Positions 53,776 to 63,338 are shown, counted from the first letter of the stretch. The stretch is 64,000 nucleotides of DNA from Heliomicrobium gestii (GCF_009877435.1 NZ_WXEX01000015.1:1-64000); one strand, 5' to 3'. Program-made: numbers and translations. Notes: generated by a model not told the origin, from the letters alone.

Positions 53776-56700
53776 TTAAATCAGGTTTGATTTTTTCAGC
53801 AATCGCTGGACAATCACAGCCACTTCTGCTCTCGTAATTTCACCCTTCGGCGCAAGCATGTCCCGGCTCTTCCCTTCTACGATGCCGGTCTTCACACAAG
53901 CTGCGGCGCTTTCTTTCGCCCAGACGGCGATTTGCGGCTCGTCGCCAAAGCCATTCAACAGGTTGTCGCTTTCATCCGTTTTCAATCCAGCCTTGAGCCC
54001 GGTGATCTTCATCGCTCTCGCCATCATCGTCATGGCCTGTTCACGGGTGATCCGGTCATCGGGTCCGAAGGTGCCATCTCCATACCCGGAAATGATGCCG
54101 TAGGCGGCGGCGGTCTGAATGAATGGGCCGTACCACTCCGCCGGTCGCACATCGGAATAGAGATTCGTTCCGGTTCCCGGCTTCAGACCCAGCCCCTTGA
54201 CCACGATGGCCGCAAACTCCGCCCGGGTGATTTCCCGATCCGGTTCAAACATTCCGTTGCCAACACCGCTGATGACCATGCGGGAGCCCATATTGTTGAT
54301 GGCTTCTTTCGCCCAGTGATGTTCTGCGTCCTGGAAGGCGATCGGGTGCCAGATGACGGTGTAGGCGCTGTTGGTCAAGCTGTTGATCACCGCGTAATGC
54401 TTGCCGTTGTTGATGATGACTCTCGTCGGCACATGCCGCACAGTTCCATCGGGTTCTACGACAACGCCGGTCGTAATCTTGTTCGGATCAACGCCCTCGG
54501 GAATCAAGAGTGTTCTTTCCACAAAGGTGTTGAATTTGCTGACCTCTATCGCCTTCGTCCCATCGACGCAGTTAATCGTGAAGTCAACCGGAGGCGCAAC
54601 AATCGTGAATTCGCCCGTTTTTGCCGCGTTCTCTATCACCTTGACTGTCGCTTCATCGGACCTTTCGATAGAAATCCGAACCTGGATATCCTTCAACGCT
54701 ACTTCCTTTCCGATCTGTTCCGAAATGGCCTCAATGTCGATCTCTTTTGCCGGTAAAACATAGTCAACCATGGGTGTCTTGATTTCGAGCAGGGCTTCTC
54801 TGCTCTCCATATTTTTTACCATTTGCCCGTTCAGTTCACCGACAATGATATCTGCGCCGGAGTTGACCGGAATGGTCACTGTGGCGTGACTGCCTTCCGC
54901 TTCAAGCTTTTGTTCTAGTTTCGCAGGATCGACAGTAATGGTCGCTACGGTTTTATCGCCCTGTTTCGTTTCGGTCAGGGCGCCGGCTTTTTCCGCTTTG
55001 CCGTTCACCAGAACGTCCATGCCGGCATTGGCGACCGCCGGTGTCGTCCCGGAGGAACCAGACCCAGAGCCGCCACCCCCATTGGAAGGTCTGTACGGGA
55101 TTATGGCTGCGGAATCTTCCGATTCGACGCTTTCTCCCTGGCCGTTGATCGCAACGACCCGGAAGGTGTAGGCCTGTCCGTTGGTCAATCCGGTTACCGA
55201 AATCGGGCTGTTGCTTCCGCTCGTCGTGAGTGAATCCTGCTTTACCCCGTTTATGTACACATTGACTTTGTATCCGGTAATCGGGCTTCCTCCGCCATCG
55301 GGGGCAGTAAAGTGGACTTCCGCTTGTCCGTCTCCGGCGACGGCGCTGATCCCCGCAGGTCTTCCCGGCGTGCTGACAGGGGTCGCGCTGACTTGGCCCG
55401 TAGCGAGAACAGTCCTTTCGGCGTTGTCCCATGCTTTCACTTCAAATGGATAGGAGACACCGTTTGTCAGCCCGCTCACCCTATAATGGTAACTGCTTTC
55501 CGGCATCGTGACGATCATGCGGTCCAGGTGGGATGGCCCTTGATAGACATGATAGTAAACGGCATCGGTCACACTTGTCCAAGTTAAATCGACAATGCCA
55601 TTGCCCGGCGTCGCGTTAAGAACAAAGGCGCCCGGCCCGGGAACCGTGACGGTGGTCGAATTCTGGCTTCGCACACCGTTGATGCTTTGAGCCACATAGT
55701 ACTGGCTTCCTTCAGTGAGGCCTGCGAATCGAAAAACGCCTGTCCCCAGATCAGTCGGAGCGCTGGAGATGACTGCGCCATCTCGATCATAGAGGGTGAT
55801 CGCCGCTCCGGGGTAGATATTGCCTGCATCGATGCGTCCCATCTCTGCACTGACGGTCGGTACTCGCAGGACGGCAATGGCAGTGCCTGAATGGAGGCTT
55901 TCCATTGTATTCACTGTCTGAGTGATGTAGTATCCCAAGCTGCTGGGTTCTACGGGATCAAAGGTGTAAACGGACGCTGTCACATGGTCAGCGGTGGCTA
56001 TCAATCTGCCGTCGGTCCGGTAGAGTTTCAGCGTCGCGCCGCCAGTGAAGCTGTTGACGACGATTTTCTCGATCGCCCCGCTCGCCGCTGGCGCATCAGG
56101 CGCTGAATATTTATTGATGGTTGCGGGATTCGTCTGTGCGGCGTCTGTGGTCAAGGTCACGGTTGTGCTCAAATAGTCTGTCGCAGACAAGGTCTGGGAG
56201 CCGGCAGGAAGCCATAGGCAAGCGGTGCCATCGGGGGCCGTCGTGGCCCGGTAGGTATAACTTCCCCCCAGCGCGCCGTTGATGACCGATTGCACAAGAA
56301 CCGCCGCCGCCGGGTTGGTGGAGACATTGACCATGAAGAGGTCGTCCCCGCCGGGGATGTTCTTGATGGAGCGCGGATTGGTCCCTTCCATCACCACTGA
56401 GCCGATATTTCCGGCAGCGACATAGACATCCTTGCCCAGAACAGACGGTCTTTGCGCGGAAGCGCCTTGTCCTCCTCGCACATACACGTCTCCGGCGCTG
56501 GCAGATACGGTGACAGTATTACCCAACCCCGAATTTGTGCCGCTGTTATATCCGAATGCGCGCAGGCCGGCGCCGCCCAGTCCTTTCGCGCCCGTGCCAC
56601 CGACCGCCCGGACGGCGGCGCTGTTTTCAATCTTGACTTTCCCTGCATAAGCAAAAACCGCGTGCGCGCCGTTGAGATCGCCGTTGCCGCCGGTGGCTGT

Positions 56701-58050
56701 GACGCTTCCGCCGGTGAGGTTAATATCCCTCCCGTAGGCGTACATAGCGACACCGCCGTTTTTCTTGTCGCTGCTCCCCCCGGCAACTGTCACCGTTCCG
56801 CCGGTTACGTCGATGTTTTGCTGGTTGGCGTAGATCGCGTTGCCGCCGGTTTCATTGACACTGTGACCGCCGGTGGCCGTGATGATTCCACCCGATATGG
56901 CGATCGCTTGATCGGCGTACAGCGCCATTCGGCCGCTTCCATTGACGCTGTTGCCGCCGGTAGCCGTAACGCTTCCGCCGGTGATGGTTATGTTTTGATG
57001 CTCTGTATACAGCGCCGAACCGCCGTTGCTATTCGTACTGTTTCCACCGGTGGCCGTGACCGTTCCGCCCGTGATGCCGATACTTTGATTGATGGTGTAG
57101 ATCGCCAAGCCGCCGGTTCCCGCAACACTGTCGCCACCGATCGCCGTCACCGTGCCGCCGCTGATCGTTGCAGAGTTGGCAAGAGACATGCCCTTGCCGG
57201 CGTAAACGTTGTCGGCATTGCCACCTGTCGCGTTCACGCCGCCGCCTTCCACCGTAAGCTTTCCGCCTAAGGCTATATTGGAGAAGGGGACGGTGAGCTT
57301 GATGCCTGCGCTGTCGTTGATGCTTGAAGAACGGGATACGCCACCCCTTGCATTGACTGTGCCGCCATTTACCTGCATGTTGCCCCATGTGATGGCAATG
57401 CCCGATCCAGCGGAAGCAGAGGAGTCGCCCCCGGTGGCCGTGACGGTCACATCGCCTTCGATGGTTAGATCAGCTCCGGCTCCCAGGGTACCGGATGTGT
57501 CTGCCACCATACTGATGCCGCTGCCTCCGTCGCTCCCATTGGTCGGACTCCCGCCGGTGATATTTAAAGTGCCGTTGCCTGTGATTTTAAGTTTCTGATC
57601 GTGGTTTGAAGCGATTCCGTTGCCCATTCCCTTTCCCGCGATGTTGCATGCGCCGGAAACGTTAATGGTCATCCCATCAGCGCCGCTATCCGCTTTATTG
57701 AGTTCAATACCGGATTTATTGTCCGGGGCGGTGATATTGAGGTTAGTGATATTCAGGGTAATGTCGTTGGCCACCGCGACATACATGTCTTCACAGTTAT
57801 CTGGAACGCCAATGATCGTAACGTTGGCATTGTCCGGTGAAGTCACATCGATCTTCATCGGTTTGTCCGGTTTATCGAGGATGACCAGTGTGTCGTCACC
57901 TGTCAGTGGAATGAAGCTGATCCCATCCCAACTGTTCCAGACACCGTTTAATCGATAGCCCGATTGCGCCGCCAAGGCGCTGATTGGGATCGACGAACAA
58001 AATAAAAAAAGAGCGATCAAAAGGGCCAAACACTTCTTTGTTATTTTCAC
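53776..58050 (-). CDS. Large repeat-rich surface protein with fibronectin type III and SLH domains
   Basis: The 1,424-residue protein has a signal peptide (about 1-28), a region of about 12 repeats of 24-26 residues built around GGTVTATGGNS (about 180-500, probably a right-handed beta-helix), beta-sandwich segments, two fibronectin type III-like domains (about 810-1000; LTWTSVTDAVYYHVYQG and ITGYKVNVYINGVK), a Gly/Ser linker, an uncharacterised domain (about 1020-1240), and three C-terminal SLH repeats (HHWAKEAINNMGSR..., GYGDGTFGPDDRITREQ...). SLH repeats tether it to the cell wall. It may act as an adhesin or carbohydrate-binding surface protein. AAAGGAG precedes ATG 58050. Confidence 0.92.
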   Translation of the reverse strand: MKITKKCLALLIALFLFCSSIPISALAAQSGYRLNGVWNSWDGISFIPLTGDDTLVILDKPDKPMKIDVTSPDNANVTIIGVPDNCEDMYVAVANDITLNITNLNITAPDNKSGIELNKADSGADGMTINVSGACNIAGKGMGNGIASNHDQKLKITGNGTLNITGGSPTNGSDGGSGISMVADTSGTLGAGADLTIEGDVTVTATGGDSSASAGSGIAITWGNMQVNGGTVNARGGVSRSSSINDSAGIKLTVPFSNIALGGKLTVEGGGVNATGGNADNVYAGKGMSLANSATISGGTVTAIGGDSVAGTGGLAIYTINQSIGITGGTVTATGGNSTNSNGGSALYTEHQNITITGGSVTATGGNSVNGSGRMALYADQAIAISGGIITATGGHSVNETGGNAIYANQQNIDVTGGTVTVAGGSSDKKNGGVAMYAYGRDINLTGGSVTATGGNGDLNGAHAVFAYAGKVKIENSAAVRAVGGTGAKGLGGAGLRAFGYNSGTNSGLGNTVTVSASAGDVYVRGGQGASAQRPSVLGKDVYVAAGNIGSVVMEGTNPRSIKNIPGGDDLFMVNVSTNPAAAVLVQSVINGALGGSYTYRATTAPDGTACLWLPAGSQTLSATDYLSTTVTLTTDAAQTNPATINKYSAPDAPAASGAIEKIVVNSFTGGATLKLYRTDGRLIATADHVTASVYTFDPVEPSSLGYYITQTVNTMESLHSGTAIAVLRVPTVSAEMGRIDAGNIYPGAAITLYDRDGAVISSAPTDLGTGVFRFAGLTEGSQYYVAQSINGVRSQNSTTVTVPGPGAFVLNATPGNGIVDLTWTSVTDAVYYHVYQGPSHLDRMIVTMPESSYHYRVSGLTNGVSYPFEVKAWDNAERTVLATGQVSATPVSTPGRPAGISAVAGDGQAEVHFTAPDGGGSPITGYKVNVYINGVKQDSLTTSGSNSPISVTGLTNGQAYTFRVVAINGQGESVESEDSAAIIPYRPSNGGGGSGSGSSGTTPAVANAGMDVLVNGKAEKAGALTETKQGDKTVATITVDPAKLEQKLEAEGSHATVTIPVNSGADIIVGELNGQMVKNMESREALLEIKTPMVDYVLPAKEIDIEAISEQIGKEVALKDIQVRISIERSDEATVKVIENAAKTGEFTIVAPPVDFTINCVDGTKAIEVSKFNTFVERTLLIPEGVDPNKITTGVVVEPDGTVRHVPTRVIINNGKHYAVINSLTNSAYTVIWHPIAFQDAEHHWAKEAINNMGSRMVISGVGNGMFEPDREITRAEFAAIVVKGLGLKPGTGTNLYSDVRPAEWYGPFIQTAAAYGIISGYGDGTFGPDDRITREQAMTMMARAMKITGLKAGLKTDESDNLLNGFGDEPQIAVWAKESAAACVKTGIVEGKSRDMLAPKGEITRAEVAVIVQRLLKKSNLI
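56690..57480 (-). repeat. Coding repeats of the SLH surface protein
   Basis: Units of about 72-78 bp encode GG(T/S)VTATGG followed by about 15 variable residues. Several copies share strings such as GCCGCCGGTGGCCGTGAC in the plus-strand view, so they are repeated at DNA level as well and prone to recombination. Confidence 0.8.
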
Positions 58051-58430
58051 AGACTCATTCTCCTTTAATCGATCAATCCGGCATGGGTAATTTCAGCAAA
58101 TTTCTGGATATTCCGCAAAAGAGAGATGGCAGGCTCATCCGTTTTCTCTGGAACCTTCCTCACGTGATTTTACCAAATCTTTCACCCTAAAAAAAGTGAA
58201 AACTATGTAAAAGTTGCTGAATTCGAATTCAATTCTTATAAAAAACTTGGATGTAAAGGGATCTCAAGCCATTCAGAATCGCTTTATTTACTTTATAATA
58301 ATGAAACGAGTATGTTATTTCAACATTTGTAATTTATTTCAATTTATAGTTTATATTTTTGAGTTGCTTATAATTTAATATATTGAGCAAACAAAGAAAG
58401 GGGGATTTTTCCTTGAACGTGATCTTTTCT
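58051..58430. other. AT-rich leader/promoter region of the SLH surface protein
   Basis: About 380 bp, AT-richer than most of the window. It should hold the promoter of the leftward SLH gene and the end of the AI-2E-type gene. Minus-strand segment 58080-58200 contains small stems (TTTCAC/GTGAAA; GGAA/TTCC) and could be structured RNA, but I recognise no known riboswitch. No gene is supportable. Confidence 0.5.
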
Positions 58431-59471
58431 TTATACCAACACTTTCAACAGCACATACCGCCCCACCACCTTCCCCACCGCCGCCACCGGCACGGCCAGG
58501 AGCAGGCCGACGATGCCGAAGAGGTGCCCGCCGGCGAGCAGGGCGAAGATGACGGCCAAGGGATGCAAGCCCACCGAGTCGCCCAACAGCTTCGGCTGGA
58601 GCAGGTTCGATTCGATCTGCTGGACGATGATCATGACCAGGACGGCGTAGAGGGCCAGCCGGGGCGACTCGAGCAGGCCCACAACGACAGCGGGCGCCAT
58701 GCCGATGAGCGGGCCGAAGTAGGGGATCAGGTCGGCGATGCCGGCGATGATGCCGATCAGCAGGCTGTATTCGAGGCCGATCAGGGTGAGGCCGACGGTC
58801 GTGAGCACGCCGACGACGAAGGCCATGAGAAAGTTGCAGCGGACGACCGCCCGCAGGACCCGGTTCACTTCCCCGCCGACGATCTGCACATGGGCGCGCA
58901 GCCGCTGGGGCGCCAGGTGCAGGCTCCCCTTGCCGATGGCTTCCCAGTCACGGAGAAAATAAAAGCTCATCACCGGGATCAGGACGATGTCGAGGGCGTT
59001 TTCGGCCAGGCTGACGGCGCTCTGCAAGACCCAGCGCACCGCCGCCAGCAGCGTCCCTTCCCCCCTGGAAAGCGTTTCGCTCCAAACCTGTTGGATCCCC
59101 GGCGGAAAGCCGGCCTGGATCATATCCTGCTGGATGCGGGTGAGCCATGCCTGCAGTTCCTGGCTGTATTGGGGGAGTTGGACGCTGAAGCGGTTCAATT
59201 CGCCGAAGATGCGCGGCAAGCCAAAGGCGACGAGGCTGCCGAAACCGCCGAGGACGACGGCGAAGACGGCGAGGATGCTCACGATGCGCCCGAGACCCCG
59301 CTTTTCCAGCCAGATCACGCCGGGATAGAGCAGGTAGGCCAGCACAAAGGCGATGGCAAAGGGTAGAAGGGTCTGCCGCACCAGGTAGGCCAGGAGCAGC
59401 AGGATCACCCAGAAACCGGCCACAAGCAGGATGCGCCAACGCCCGTTAGACAACGCCGCCTCCACCTCCAC
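58431..59471 (-). CDS. AI-2E family transporter (PerM/UPF0118)
   Basis: The 346-residue protein has eight hydrophobic segments with the family hallmarks: an N-terminal pair (LLVAGFWVILLLLAYLVRQ), an extracellular-type middle domain (about 70-200) and C-terminal GIIAGIADLIPYFGPLIGMAP followed by LLQPKLLGDSVGLHP. Members have been linked to autoinducer-2 export or Na+/H+ antiport; substrate here is unknown. It belongs to the end of the isc-mnmA block. In related clostridia the next gene would be alaS; here 27 kb of other genes intervene. Confidence 0.93.
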   Translation of the reverse strand: MEVEAALSNGRWRILLVAGFWVILLLLAYLVRQTLLPFAIAFVLAYLLYPGVIWLEKRGLGRIVSILAVFAVVLGGFGSLVAFGLPRIFGELNRFSVQLPQYSQELQAWLTRIQQDMIQAGFPPGIQQVWSETLSRGEGTLLAAVRWVLQSAVSLAENALDIVLIPVMSFYFLRDWEAIGKGSLHLAPQRLRAHVQIVGGEVNRVLRAVVRCNFLMAFVVGVLTTVGLTLIGLEYSLLIGIIAGIADLIPYFGPLIGMAPAVVVGLLESPRLALYAVLVMIIVQQIESNLLQPKLLGDSVGLHPLAVIFALLAGGHLFGIVGLLLAVPVAAVGKVVGRYVLLKVLV

Positions 59472-59490
59472 TTTTTTCCCTCCGAGAAAT

Positions 59491-59521
59491 CAAAAAGCCC
59501 GCCATGTGCGCGGGCTTTTTA
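59491..59521 (-). terminator. Terminator after the zinc-ribbon gene
   Basis: On the minus strand AAAAAGCCCGC/GCGGGCTTTTT with a short loop is followed by TTTTTGATTTC. It belongs to the same hairpin family as those near 38740, 43045 and 53750. Confidence 0.88.
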
Positions 59522-59558
59522 CTTCTTCAAGGCATGCCTCATCAACGAAAGGTTCGGT

Positions 59559-59750
59559 TCATGTCGGCGCCACGTTCGCCCCATCGAGGTCCATCAACGG
59601 CGGATCCGGTTCCAGGGCCATCAGGCTGCCGTCTTCGGCGACCTCGAAGATCTCTTGTCGTTCATTGAACTCGATAAAGCAATTCCAGCAGTAGTATTGG
59701 TTTACGCCAACCTTGCCAACCTGCTTCCCGCCGCAGACAGGGCAGCTCAT
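59559..59750 (-). CDS. Small zinc-ribbon protein
   Basis: A 63-residue reading from ATG 59750 with GGAGGG upstream. Two knuckles, CPVCGG (C3, C6) and YCWNC (C20, C23), make a zinc ribbon; an acidic tail (EVAEDGSLMALEPDPP) follows. No specific function known. It is 17 bp after the PRC-barrel gene and probably co-transcribed. The longer frame from 59852 overlaps that gene and is not favoured. Confidence 0.85.
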   Translation of the reverse strand: MSCPVCGGKQVGKVGVNQYYCWNCFIEFNERQEIFEVAEDGSLMALEPDPPLMDLDGANVAPT

Positions 59751-59767
59751 GGAAATCCCTCCGTTTG

Positions 59768-60439
59768 CTATTCCCGCTCCCGCTGCCATGCGTCCTGCCA
59801 GTGGTCGGCGACGATGACCGAGTCGGTCCGCCATTCCGTCACGTCCGGCCAAGGAAGCTGGAGCCGGCCGGTCAGCAAGTCCTGCATCAGGCCGTCAGAC
59901 ACCTCGAGCGCTGTCAGTTGGCCCTGGGCGGGATCGAAGAGGAGGTCGCCCACTTGTCCCAAGGGGCGGCCCGCTTGGGTCCGCACCGGATGGCCTTCAC
60001 AACGGGAGAGGCTGAGAAAATCCGCAGCCGCCGGGGATGCTTCGCCGGGGGAGGCTGGGTGAACATCTGTATCGTGCGGCGCTTGTTCCAGATGGGCCGG
60101 CTCTTCCAGCCCGGGCGCAGGATTCGGCGACTCGGAGGACGCGAGCGCAGGATGGGCCGGATCATGAGGCGCCGGCTCGGCATCGGTCCGGATCACGTCC
60201 TGGTCATAGGTGGCCTGCGCCCAGTCGAGCCGGCGATTCGCCTTCTCCCCCTCGGCTTCCAGCAGCAGCCCCGTCACGCGGCCTTCTTGGGTGTCGACCA
60301 TCAGGTCGGTGACCCGGCCGAGGGTCTTGCCCGTTGCAGGGTGAACCACAGGCAGATGGATGACATCTCTTCCTTTTAACACTCCTGGGGGCGTCTCCCC
60401 TCGTCGTCTGCATTGGCGCCGGTTTGGGAACGATTCCAT
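59768..60439 (-). CDS. PRC-barrel domain protein (two domains)
   Basis: The 223-residue protein has two PRC-barrel domains (about 20-85; VVHPATGKTLGRVTDLMVD, and about 145-215; RTQAGRPLGQVGDLLFD) joined by a Pro/Ala/Glu-rich linker. PRC barrels occur in photosynthetic reaction-centre H subunits, RimM and many small adaptors. In many Firmicutes such a gene lies beside mnmA, as here. The second domain ends WQDAWQRERE. Function unknown. Confidence 0.88.
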   Translation of the reverse strand: MESFPNRRQCRRRGETPPGVLKGRDVIHLPVVHPATGKTLGRVTDLMVDTQEGRVTGLLLEAEGEKANRRLDWAQATYDQDVIRTDAEPAPHDPAHPALASSESPNPAPGLEEPAHLEQAPHDTDVHPASPGEASPAAADFLSLSRCEGHPVRTQAGRPLGQVGDLLFDPAQGQLTALEVSDGLMQDLLTGRLQLPWPDVTEWRTDSVIVADHWQDAWQRERE

Positions 60440-60461
60440 GATCTATTGTTGACGCTACAGG

Positions 60462-61652
60462 TCATCTTTTATACTCAGCGGCGCCGCTTCGTTGCGCCGG
60501 CCCCCGTATCGCCTTCGCCCCTTTCACCGGCTTCGGCTCGGGGTAGCGGATCTCCGGCAGCTTCACATCGAGGTTACGGACGATGGTGCCGCCGCCGACG
60601 ATCCAATCGCCCCGGTAAAAGACAACCGCTTGTCCCGGCGTGATCGCCCGCTGGGGGGCGGCGAAATCGACGATGACCGAGGTTCCGTCTTCTGAAGGGG
60701 AGATGACCGCTTTCGCCGGCGGGGCGCTGTAGCGGATCTTGGCATCCACCTCCATCGGTCCGGTCAAGCCTGCGATGTCGATCCAGTTCAGGTCGTCGGC
60801 CAGGAGCCGCCGGCCTTTGACCGCTTCGTCAGGGCCGATGACGACGGCGTTATGTTCCACATCGAGGGCGATCACGTAGGCCGGGTAGCCGAAGGCAACG
60901 CCGAGGCCCTTGCGCTGGCCGACCGTGTAAAAAGGGAGTCCTCGGTGGGTCCCGATGACCTTGCCTTCCTGATCGACAAAGGGACCGGGCTGGAAGGGAT
61001 GGCCGGGGTAGCGTTCCTCCAAAAAACGCCGGTAGTCGTTGTCGGGAATGAAGCAAATCTCCTGGCTGTCCGGTTTGGAGGCGACCGCCAGGCCCAGTTG
61101 TGCCGCCTTTTCACGGATCGCCGGCTTGGTAAAACGGCCCAGCGGGAAGAGGGTCTGTGACAGCTGCTCTTGGGTCATGTTAAAGAGCGCGTAGGACTGG
61201 TCCTTGTTCGCGTCAACGCCCCGGCCCAGGCGATAGCGGCCCGTGACGTCATCTTGCTCGATGCGGGCGTAATGGCCTGTGGCGACCTTCGAAGCGCCGA
61301 GGGCGAGAGATTTTTGCAGGAGGCCCTCGAACTTGATGACGCGGTTGCAACGGATGCAGGGATTGGGCGTGTTGCCGGCCAGGTATTCGCGACCGAAATA
61401 GTCGATGACTTCCGCTTCAAAGTAGTCGCGAAAATTCATCACGTAATGAGGAATGCCCAGTTTGAAGGCGACCCGCTTGGCGTCTTCGACAGCGGAGAGG
61501 GAGCAACAGCCCCCTTCGGCCCCTTCCGGCGCGTCTTTCGGCCAGATCTGCAGGGTGACGCCGATGACGTCATACCCTTGTTCCAACAAAAGAGCGGCCG
61601 TCACAGAAGAATCGACGCCGCCGCTCATTGCCACTACGACTGTCTCTTTCAC
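60462..61652 (-). CDS. mnmA: tRNA-specific 2-thiouridylase MnmA
   Basis: From GTG 61652 (VKETVVVAMSGGVDSS) the protein has 396 residues. The PP-loop SGGVDSS, catalytic Cys in GNTPNPCIRCN, and the persulfide Cys region SQEICFIPDND are all present. It thiolates U34 of tRNA-Lys, -Glu and -Gln using sulfur from the cysteine desulfurase encoded just upstream. The 23-residue upstream extension from 61721 lacks conservation. It follows nifU by about 105 bp that contain a strong stem-loop. Confidence 0.96.
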   Translation of the reverse strand: MKETVVVAMSGGVDSSVTAALLLEQGYDVIGVTLQIWPKDAPEGAEGGCCSLSAVEDAKRVAFKLGIPHYVMNFRDYFEAEVIDYFGREYLAGNTPNPCIRCNRVIKFEGLLQKSLALGASKVATGHYARIEQDDVTGRYRLGRGVDANKDQSYALFNMTQEQLSQTLFPLGRFTKPAIREKAAQLGLAVASKPDSQEICFIPDNDYRRFLEERYPGHPFQPGPFVDQEGKVIGTHRGLPFYTVGQRKGLGVAFGYPAYVIALDVEHNAVVIGPDEAVKGRRLLADDLNWIDIAGLTGPMEVDAKIRYSAPPAKAVISPSEDGTSVIVDFAAPQRAITPGQAVVFYRGDWIVGGGTIVRNLDVKLPEIRYPEPKPVKGAKAIRGPAQRSGAAEYKR

Positions 61653-61698
61653 TTGAATCCCTTTTCCTTCACTATTGATTCTGTCTTGCTTACAGCGA

Positions 61699-61729
61699 CA
61701 TCCCGGACAGGCTGGGCCCATCCGGGATG
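61699..61729. other. Stem-loop between nifU and mnmA
   Basis: Perfect 9-bp repeat CATCCCGGA/TCCGGGATG with a 13-nt loop. The U-rich side lies on the plus strand (ATTTTTAC), opposite to the genes. In the isc-mnmA transcript it may be a processing or partial-termination site. Confidence 0.5.
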
Positions 61730-61757
61730 CATTTTTACGGGTCTTGTTATCTCGTTA

Positions 61758-62135
61758 CTACTTCGCTTCCTCTTGCTTCGCCTTGTAATCGGCGATGGCT
61801 TTGTGAAGCGCATCAGCGGCCAGGTTGCTACAGTGCATCTTTTGCGGCGGCAGGCCGCCGAGGGCTTCGGCGACAGCCTTGTTCGTCAGTTCCAGCGCTT
61901 CGTCGATGGTCTTGCCTTTGATCAGTTCCGTCGCCATGGAACTGGTGGCGATGGCGGCGCCACAGCCGAAGGTTTTGAACTTGACGTCTTTAATAATGTT
62001 GTCCTCGACATCGAGATAAATACGCATGATGTCACCGCAGGTGGCGTTGCCGACTTCGCCGACACCGCTGGCGTTTTCGATCTCCCCCACGTTGCGGGGA
62101 TTCATGAAGTGATCCATCACTTTATCGGTATACAT
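61758..62135 (-). CDS. nifU: Iron-sulfur cluster scaffold protein (NifU/IscU-type)
   Basis: The 125-residue protein holds the U-type fold with the three conserved cysteines in NATCGDIM, FGCGAAIATSS and HCSNLAADAL. It receives sulfur from the cysteine desulfurase and assembles 2Fe-2S or 4Fe-4S clusters. No C-terminal Nfu domain. It begins 3 bp after nifS. Confidence 0.96.
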   Translation of the reverse strand: MYTDKVMDHFMNPRNVGEIENASGVGEVGNATCGDIMRIYLDVEDNIIKDVKFKTFGCGAAIATSSMATELIKGKTIDEALELTNKAVAEALGGLPPQKMHCSNLAADALHKAIADYKAKQEEAK

Positions 62136-62138
62136 TCC

Positions 62139-63305
62139 TCAGCCCTCCTTATTGGCATAGAGCGGAGACATGGCGCGCAGTCGTTCGACGATCTGCGGCA
62201 GCACGTCCAGCACATATTCGATATCTTCCTCGGTGTTGTCGCGACCCAGTGTCAGCCGCAGCGAGCCGTGGGCCACTTCGTGGCTGAGGCCCATGGCCAG
62301 CAGGACATGGGAGGGGTCCAGGGAGCCCGAGGTGCAGGCCGAGCCGGAAGAGCCGGCGATGCCTTTCATGTCCAGCATGAGGAGCAGCGATTCGCCTTCC
62401 ACGTAACGGATCGACACGTTGACGTTGATGGGGATGCGCTCCGTCGGGTGACCGTTGAGTTTCACGTCAGGGATGGTCAGCAGGCCTTCGATCAGGCGCT
62501 GGCGCAACCGGCCCATGTGGCCCATCTCTTCGGGCAGTTCGCGCGCCATGATCTCAGCGGCTTTGCCGAAGCCGACGATGCCCGGCAGGTTCTCTGTGCC
62601 GGGGCGGCGCTTGCGCTCCTGGCCGCCGCCGTGGGTGACAGGGGACAGCTTGGTTCCTTTGCGGATATAGAGGGCGCCGACCCCTTTGGGGCCGTAGATT
62701 TTGTGGGAGGAGAGGGACATGAGATCGACGCCGAGGTCGTTCACATCGACAGGGATCTTGCCGACCGTCTGAACGGCGTCGGTGTGCATAACCGCGCCAT
62801 GGGCCTTGACGAGTTGGGCGATCTCCTTGATCGGGTTGATCGTGCCGACTTCGTTGTTGGCGTGCATGATCGTGACCAGGATCGTCTCCGGCTTGAGGGC
62901 CGCCTTCACGTCCTCGACACGAACCATGCCATACTCGTCGACAGGCAGCACGGTGAGCTCGAAGCCTTCTTTCGTCAGCGCCTGGCAGGCGTCCAGCACG
63001 GCGTGGTGCTCCACCGCCGAGGTGATGACATGGTTGCCTTTTTTGCGCAGGGCCCGGGCGACGCCGAAGATGGTCAGGTTGTCGGCCTCGGTGCCGCCGC
63101 TGGTGAAGATGATCTCTTCGGGACGGGCGCCGATCAGGCTGGCCACATTCGCCCGCGCCTCTTCCAGGAGCTTTTTGCCTTCCCGGCCGAAGGAATGGAC
63201 GCTCGACGGGTTGCCGAAATGGTTTTGCATGCAGTCGACCATCGCTTCGACGACTGCGGGATGTACGGGCGTTGTCGCGCCGTGATCGAGGTAAACACGT
63301 CGCAT
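62139..63305 (-). CDS. nifS: Cysteine desulfurase (NifS/IscS)
   Basis: A 388-residue reading from ATG 63305 (MRRVYLDHGATTP) behind GGAGGAGAG. The PLP lysine lies in SSHKIYGPKGVG, the cysteine loop in GSSGSACTSGSLD. It supplies persulfide sulfur for nifU and for MnmA, both downstream in the operon. The frame from 63329 adds eight residues without ribosome site. Confidence 0.97.
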   Translation of the reverse strand: MRRVYLDHGATTPVHPAVVEAMVDCMQNHFGNPSSVHSFGREGKKLLEEARANVASLIGARPEEIIFTSGGTEADNLTIFGVARALRKKGNHVITSAVEHHAVLDACQALTKEGFELTVLPVDEYGMVRVEDVKAALKPETILVTIMHANNEVGTINPIKEIAQLVKAHGAVMHTDAVQTVGKIPVDVNDLGVDLMSLSSHKIYGPKGVGALYIRKGTKLSPVTHGGGQERKRRPGTENLPGIVGFGKAAEIMARELPEEMGHMGRLRQRLIEGLLTIPDVKLNGHPTERIPINVNVSIRYVEGESLLLMLDMKGIAGSSGSACTSGSLDPSHVLLAMGLSHEVAHGSLRLTLGRDNTEEDIEYVLDVLPQIVERLRAMSPLYANKEG

Positions 63306-63338
63306 GGCTCTCTCTCCTCCGAATTTCAAGTGGCGGCG

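Noticed and set aside
56690-57480. CRISPR-like array
   Set aside because: Repeats are in frame, encode GGTVTATGG units and vary in sequence; there are no spacer/direct-repeat boundaries.
58080-58200. Cyclic di-GMP or other known riboswitch before the SLH surface protein
   Set aside because: Small stems are present, but none of the conserved cores I know (GEMM, ydaO, TPP, SAM) is visible.
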